This document shows, in pieces, positions 7,155 through 8,801 of a stretch of 8,801 nt of DNA. A program made the translations under genes and the position numbers. The stretch covers positions 1 through 8,801 of the forward strand of contig JBBIOI010000136.1 in assembly GCA_037443425.1 (NCBI GenBank), read 5' to 3'. Numbering within the stretch: the stretch's first letter is position 1; the number at the start of each line of letters is the position of its first letter. Under the pieces are notes generated by a model. It did not search any database. It was not told where the DNA came from and saw only the letters and a program-made list of their open reading frames with translations. Origin of the DNA: JBBIOI01 sp037443425 (GTDB lineage: Bacteria > Desulfobacterota > BSN033 > UBA1163).

Positions 7155-8207
7155 CTATTTTTTGCTGACAAGCTTTATGATCTCTTGGTATAGTTTTGCG
7201 CCAGGCAAACCCATGCTATCCATCTCTTTTGCCCACTGCTCTTCCACTGGTCTTAAGGCCTCCATCCATCTTCTTCTTTCTTCGGGTGAAAGTTCAATAA
7301 ACTCTACTCCTGCCTTTTTCCCTGTTTCAATAGCAAGATTAACCTCGTTTCTATATGTCCTGCCCTGTAACTCCATCCCTAAGGGAATAAGGTCTGTAAT
7401 GATCTTTTGATCAGCAGGAGAAATGCTGTTCCATGAAGCCAATCTAATTGCAGTAAAATTGGATGCTGAACCAAAATCTAGTCTTGTAACATACTTAACA
7501 ACCTCTGCAAGTTTATATCCTCTTAGACTATCCAGAGGAAACAACATACCATCGATTACCTTTTTCTCTAGTGAGGTATAAATATCGGGTGATTGAATAT
7601 TTTCTGGAGCTGCTCCAAGTGCCTTAAGTACCAATGGTGGAGTCTTTCCGCCACCGAAACCAATAATCTTACCTCTAACATCCTCAAGGCTTCTAACTGG
7701 TTTGGTTGCCATGAGTAGACTATTAAGTGCAAAACGACCTGTCCAAAGGATTTTTATATCTTTAAAGTACATAGGTATTAAATATTTCTCATAGACCATT
7801 TTTCTTATAGCTATACAAGTTGGATCAGCGGAATCACCTGGTACAAGTGTTGGTAAATGGAAAACACTTTCGAGAGGAAAACGTCCTGTAATAAAAACAG
7901 GAAGGATAAGGGCAATATCGCTTGTACCTCTCAATAAATCATCATACATCTCGGGCAACCTTCCTAACTGTTGATCAGGATAAACAGTGATTTTTACCCT
8001 TCCTTCAGTTCTTTTTTCAACCTCTGCTGCCCAAGGTGCAATGAAGTTTCTGTAGCCATGATGAATTGAAGGAAGATGAGTAGCAAATTTCAATTTAATC
8101 TGTTTAGGGGCTTGAGCAAAGCAGTTTAAAGAAAATAAAATTGAAATCACAAAAAATAAACCAAAGGCCATAGAAAGCATCAATCTTCGATTCTTTTTAA
8201 AAGACAT
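7155..8207 (-). CDS. dctP: TRAP transporter periplasmic substrate-binding protein (DctP type)
   Basis: This 350-residue secreted binding protein feeds ligand to the DctQM complex. A positively charged start (MSFKKNRRL) and hydrophobic segment to about residue 28 form a Sec signal peptide with cleavage likely around CFAQA (29-33). Mature-domain hallmarks of the DctP family follow: KLKFATHLP (38-46), KRTEGRVKITVYPDQQLG (65-82), a DDLLRGTSDIAL segment (89-100), KALGAAPENI (195-204), and IYTSLEKKVIDGMLFPLDS (209-227). Length is normal after signal removal. The ATG at 8207 is preferred over the in-frame ATG at 8222, because the latter would put the AGGAGG ribosome site inside the coding sequence. 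At residues 179-187 the family normally reads close to KIR, with the arginine that grips the ligand carboxylate; here it reads GKIIGFGGG with no arginine, so the ligand or its binding mode may be unusual. First gene of the operon. Confidence 0.93.
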   Translation of the reverse strand: MSFKKNRRLMLSMAFGLFFVISILFSLNCFAQAPKQIKLKFATHLPSIHHGYRNFIAPWAAEVEKRTEGRVKITVYPDQQLGRLPEMYDDLLRGTSDIALILPVFITGRFPLESVFHLPTLVPGDSADPTCIAIRKMVYEKYLIPMYFKDIKILWTGRFALNSLLMATKPVRSLEDVRGKIIGFGGGKTPPLVLKALGAAPENIQSPDIYTSLEKKVIDGMLFPLDSLRGYKLAEVVKYVTRLDFGSASNFTAIRLASWNSISPADQKIITDLIPLGMELQGRTYRNEVNLAIETGKKAGVEFIELSPEERRRWMEALRPVEEQWAKEMDSMGLPGAKLYQEIIKLVSKK

Positions 8208-8213
8208 TTTAAA

Positions 8214-8219
8214 CCTCCT
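8214..8219 (-). promoter_or_regulatory. Ribosome binding site that sets the dctP start
   Basis: A perfect AGGAGG on the minus strand ends 6 bases before the ATG at 8205-8207. A longer reading from the ATG at 8220-8222 would translate this site as Arg-Arg and has no purine-rich site of its own at a proper distance. Confidence 0.85.
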
Positions 8220-8236
8220 CATAATTATATTTTGAA

Positions 8237-8263
8237 ATTATATCTCAATTGACCTCTACTCAA
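8237..8263 (-). promoter_or_regulatory. Proximal candidate promoter of the dctPQM-decarboxylase operon
   Basis: On the minus strand TTGAGT (8258-8263) and a perfect TATAAT (8237-8242) are spaced by 15 bases, slightly short. Transcription would start near 8230 with a leader of about 23 bases. The local sequence is AT-rich, so a chance match is possible. Confidence 0.4.
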
Positions 8264-8282
8264 TGAAGAATTTCATTTAATC

Positions 8283-8308
8283 CCTCTTAACCTCACTTTT
8301 AAAAGAGG
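8283..8308 (+). promoter_or_regulatory. Inverted repeat between the two operon promoters, possible operator
   Basis: CCTCTT (8283-8288) pairs with AAGAGG (8303-8308), and a ten-base palindrome CTTTTAAAAG lies at 8296-8305. The site is just downstream of the distal promoter start and about 20 bases upstream of the proximal -35 box, where a repressor or activator site would be expected. No regulator gene is in the window, so this is positional inference. Confidence 0.25.
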
Positions 8309-8325
8309 TATAAACTTTTGGCTGA

Positions 8326-8353
8326 ATTTTATAATATATGATTAAAAAGTCAA
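8326..8353 (-). promoter_or_regulatory. Distal candidate promoter of the dctPQM-decarboxylase operon
   Basis: On the minus strand TTGACT (8348-8353), 16 bases, then TAAAAT (8326-8331). The start would be near 8319, giving a leader of about 110 bases that includes the inverted repeat at 8283-8308. It is a better -35/spacer match than the proximal candidate. Confidence 0.5.
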
Positions 8354-8368
8354 GCTCGATGTAAGAAA

Positions 8369-8437
8369 CCTCTTAAAAAGCCTTTAAAAGAATGGGATGT
8401 AGGGTTCGAGACTTTTTATAACTCATTAATGAGCACC
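8369..8437 (+). repeat. Second, degenerate copy of the MITE-like left end
   Basis: From 8369 the sequence (CCTCTTAAAAAGCCTTTAAA and onward) aligns with the left end of the element at 1785. By eye about three quarters of the next 40 positions are identical, and both copies continue to an ATTAAT...GAGCA segment (1858-1868 and 8425-8435). A perfect 12-base palindrome, CTCATTAATGAG, lies at 8422-8433. No matching right end is evident, so this is a truncated or decayed copy, interrupted by the tandem repeat that follows. Confidence 0.45.
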
Positions 8438-8507
8438 CAGAAGATGCATGGCAATCTGATTAAGTCATTGCGAGCACCCAAAGGGTGTGTAGCAATCTCA
8501 TAAGTTT
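8426..8507 (+). repeat. Tandem 41-base palindromic repeat, REP-like
   Basis: Two units repeat at a 41-base period. Each has GAGCACCCA (8431-8439 and 8472-8480) followed after 11 bases by GCAATCT (8451-8457 and 8492-8498). The second unit is a good hairpin: ATTGC (8467-8471) with GCAAT (8492-8496), and GCACCC with GGGTGT around an AAA loop. The first unit is more degenerate. The 'cattgcgag...agcaatctc' wording, followed by an AGCTCGGAATGAAAT tail (8515-8529), resembles a widespread bacterial repeat that I know from many genomes, including Desulfobacterota. It would be an intergenic repeat, not a gene. Confidence 0.65.
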
Positions 8508-8681
8508 CTTGCTTAGCTCGGAATGAAATAAAAGATTGATAATCATTAAAAGGCCTATTGGGTACATGAAAGTTTCTTGGTATATACTTAGGTAAGAAAT
8601 TAAATCCAGAGGGTGTTCAAAAATAATATAGGTTTAGCGGGCAGAATTGATTAGATAATTTTTAAAGGAAGAACTTAGCTC
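8508..8681 (+). other. Rest of the intergenic region, no gene seen
   Basis: Apart from the tail of the REP-like repeat (to about 8529), I see only AT-rich sequence without a convincing gene, RNA or terminator. A GATAAT box at 8654-8659 could serve as a -10 element for the gene that begins at 8682, but no -35 box matches well. Confidence 0.4.
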
Positions 8682-8801
8682 ATGATAGAAGCAAATAACT
8701 ATTACAACAAGCTCATTAGAACTTTTCCTCCTTTATTAAGAGATAATTCAATAGTAATTAAGGGTTATAAAGATAGACCAATCCCCCTTTACATCTTTGA
8801 T
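8682..8801 (+). CDS. Start of an unrecognised gene, cut by the window edge
   Basis: An ATG at 8682 opens a frame that stays open for all 40 codons to the end of the window, starting MIEANNYYNKLIRTFPPLL and continuing RDNSIVIKGYKDRPIPLYIFD. A TAG lies in frame two codons upstream (8676-8678), so this is the first possible start. AAGGAAG at 8665-8671 is a plausible ribosome site, although 10 bases away is slightly long. The composition is that of a soluble, cytoplasmic protein without a signal peptide. I do not recognise the family from these 40 residues, and it is divergent from the TRAP operon. Confidence 0.55.
   Translation, partial: MIEANNYYNKLIRTFPPLLRDNSIVIKGYKDRPIPLYIFD

Noticed and set aside
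8205..8222. dctP starting at the upstream ATG (8222)
   Set aside because: It would place the AGGAGG ribosome site inside the gene; the ATG at 8207 has ideal spacing from that site.
8426..8507. CRISPR array
   Set aside because: Only two units, the repeat is imperfect and the gaps between conserved parts are part of the same palindrome rather than unique spacers.

Overview
The window is AT-rich DNA (roughly 40% GC by eye) from a Gram-negative bacterium. It holds a CsgG-like exported protein, a zinc hydrolase of the glyoxalase II fold, a two-part flavin/Fe-S reductase, and a TRAP transporter operon that ends in a metal-dependent decarboxylase. TRAP uptake, an Fe-S/FMN/FAD ene-reductase and a non-oxidative decarboxylase together suit an anaerobic or syntrophic degrader of organic acids. 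The repeats between the genes, including a 'cattgcgag...gcaatctc' element, are of a kind I associate with Desulfobacterota and related phyla. That taxonomic placement is inference only; no marker gene is present.

Layout. At 1-862 (minus) lies a CsgG/HfaB-like periplasmic or outer-membrane protein with a strong sigma70-type promoter. Just past its stop, a second minus frame without any start codon stays open to the window edge. At 1141-1776 (plus) is a stand-alone metallo-beta-lactamase-fold hydrolase with its own promoter and a GTG start. The 350-base gap that follows holds a MITE-like element with imperfect terminal inverted repeats and nested hairpins, then a clear promoter for the next gene. 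At 2127-4076 (plus) is a 649-residue 2,4-dienoyl-CoA reductase/enoate reductase-type protein with FMN barrel, 4Fe-4S cysteines and FAD/NAD domain. Convergent to it is a minus-strand operon, in transcription order dctP (7155-8207), dctQ (6494-7069), dctM (5190-6491) and an amidohydrolase-2 family decarboxylase (4149-5168). Upstream of dctP are two candidate promoters, an inverted repeat, a second copy of the MITE-like end sequence and a tandem 41-base repeat. The window closes with the first 40 codons of an unrecognised plus-strand gene.

How the genes may work together. The decarboxylase is the last gene of the TRAP operon, so the simplest reading is that the transporter imports a carboxylic acid, possibly a hydroxyaromatic one, that this enzyme then decarboxylates. 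The decarboxylase keeps the complete metal and catalytic residue set of the gamma-resorcylate decarboxylase group. The neighbouring reductase could act on an unsaturated acid or CoA ester from the same pathway, but it is convergent and separately transcribed, so that link is weaker. No dedicated regulator is visible. The DctP binding protein appears to lack the arginine that usually clamps the ligand carboxylate, which leaves the substrate open.
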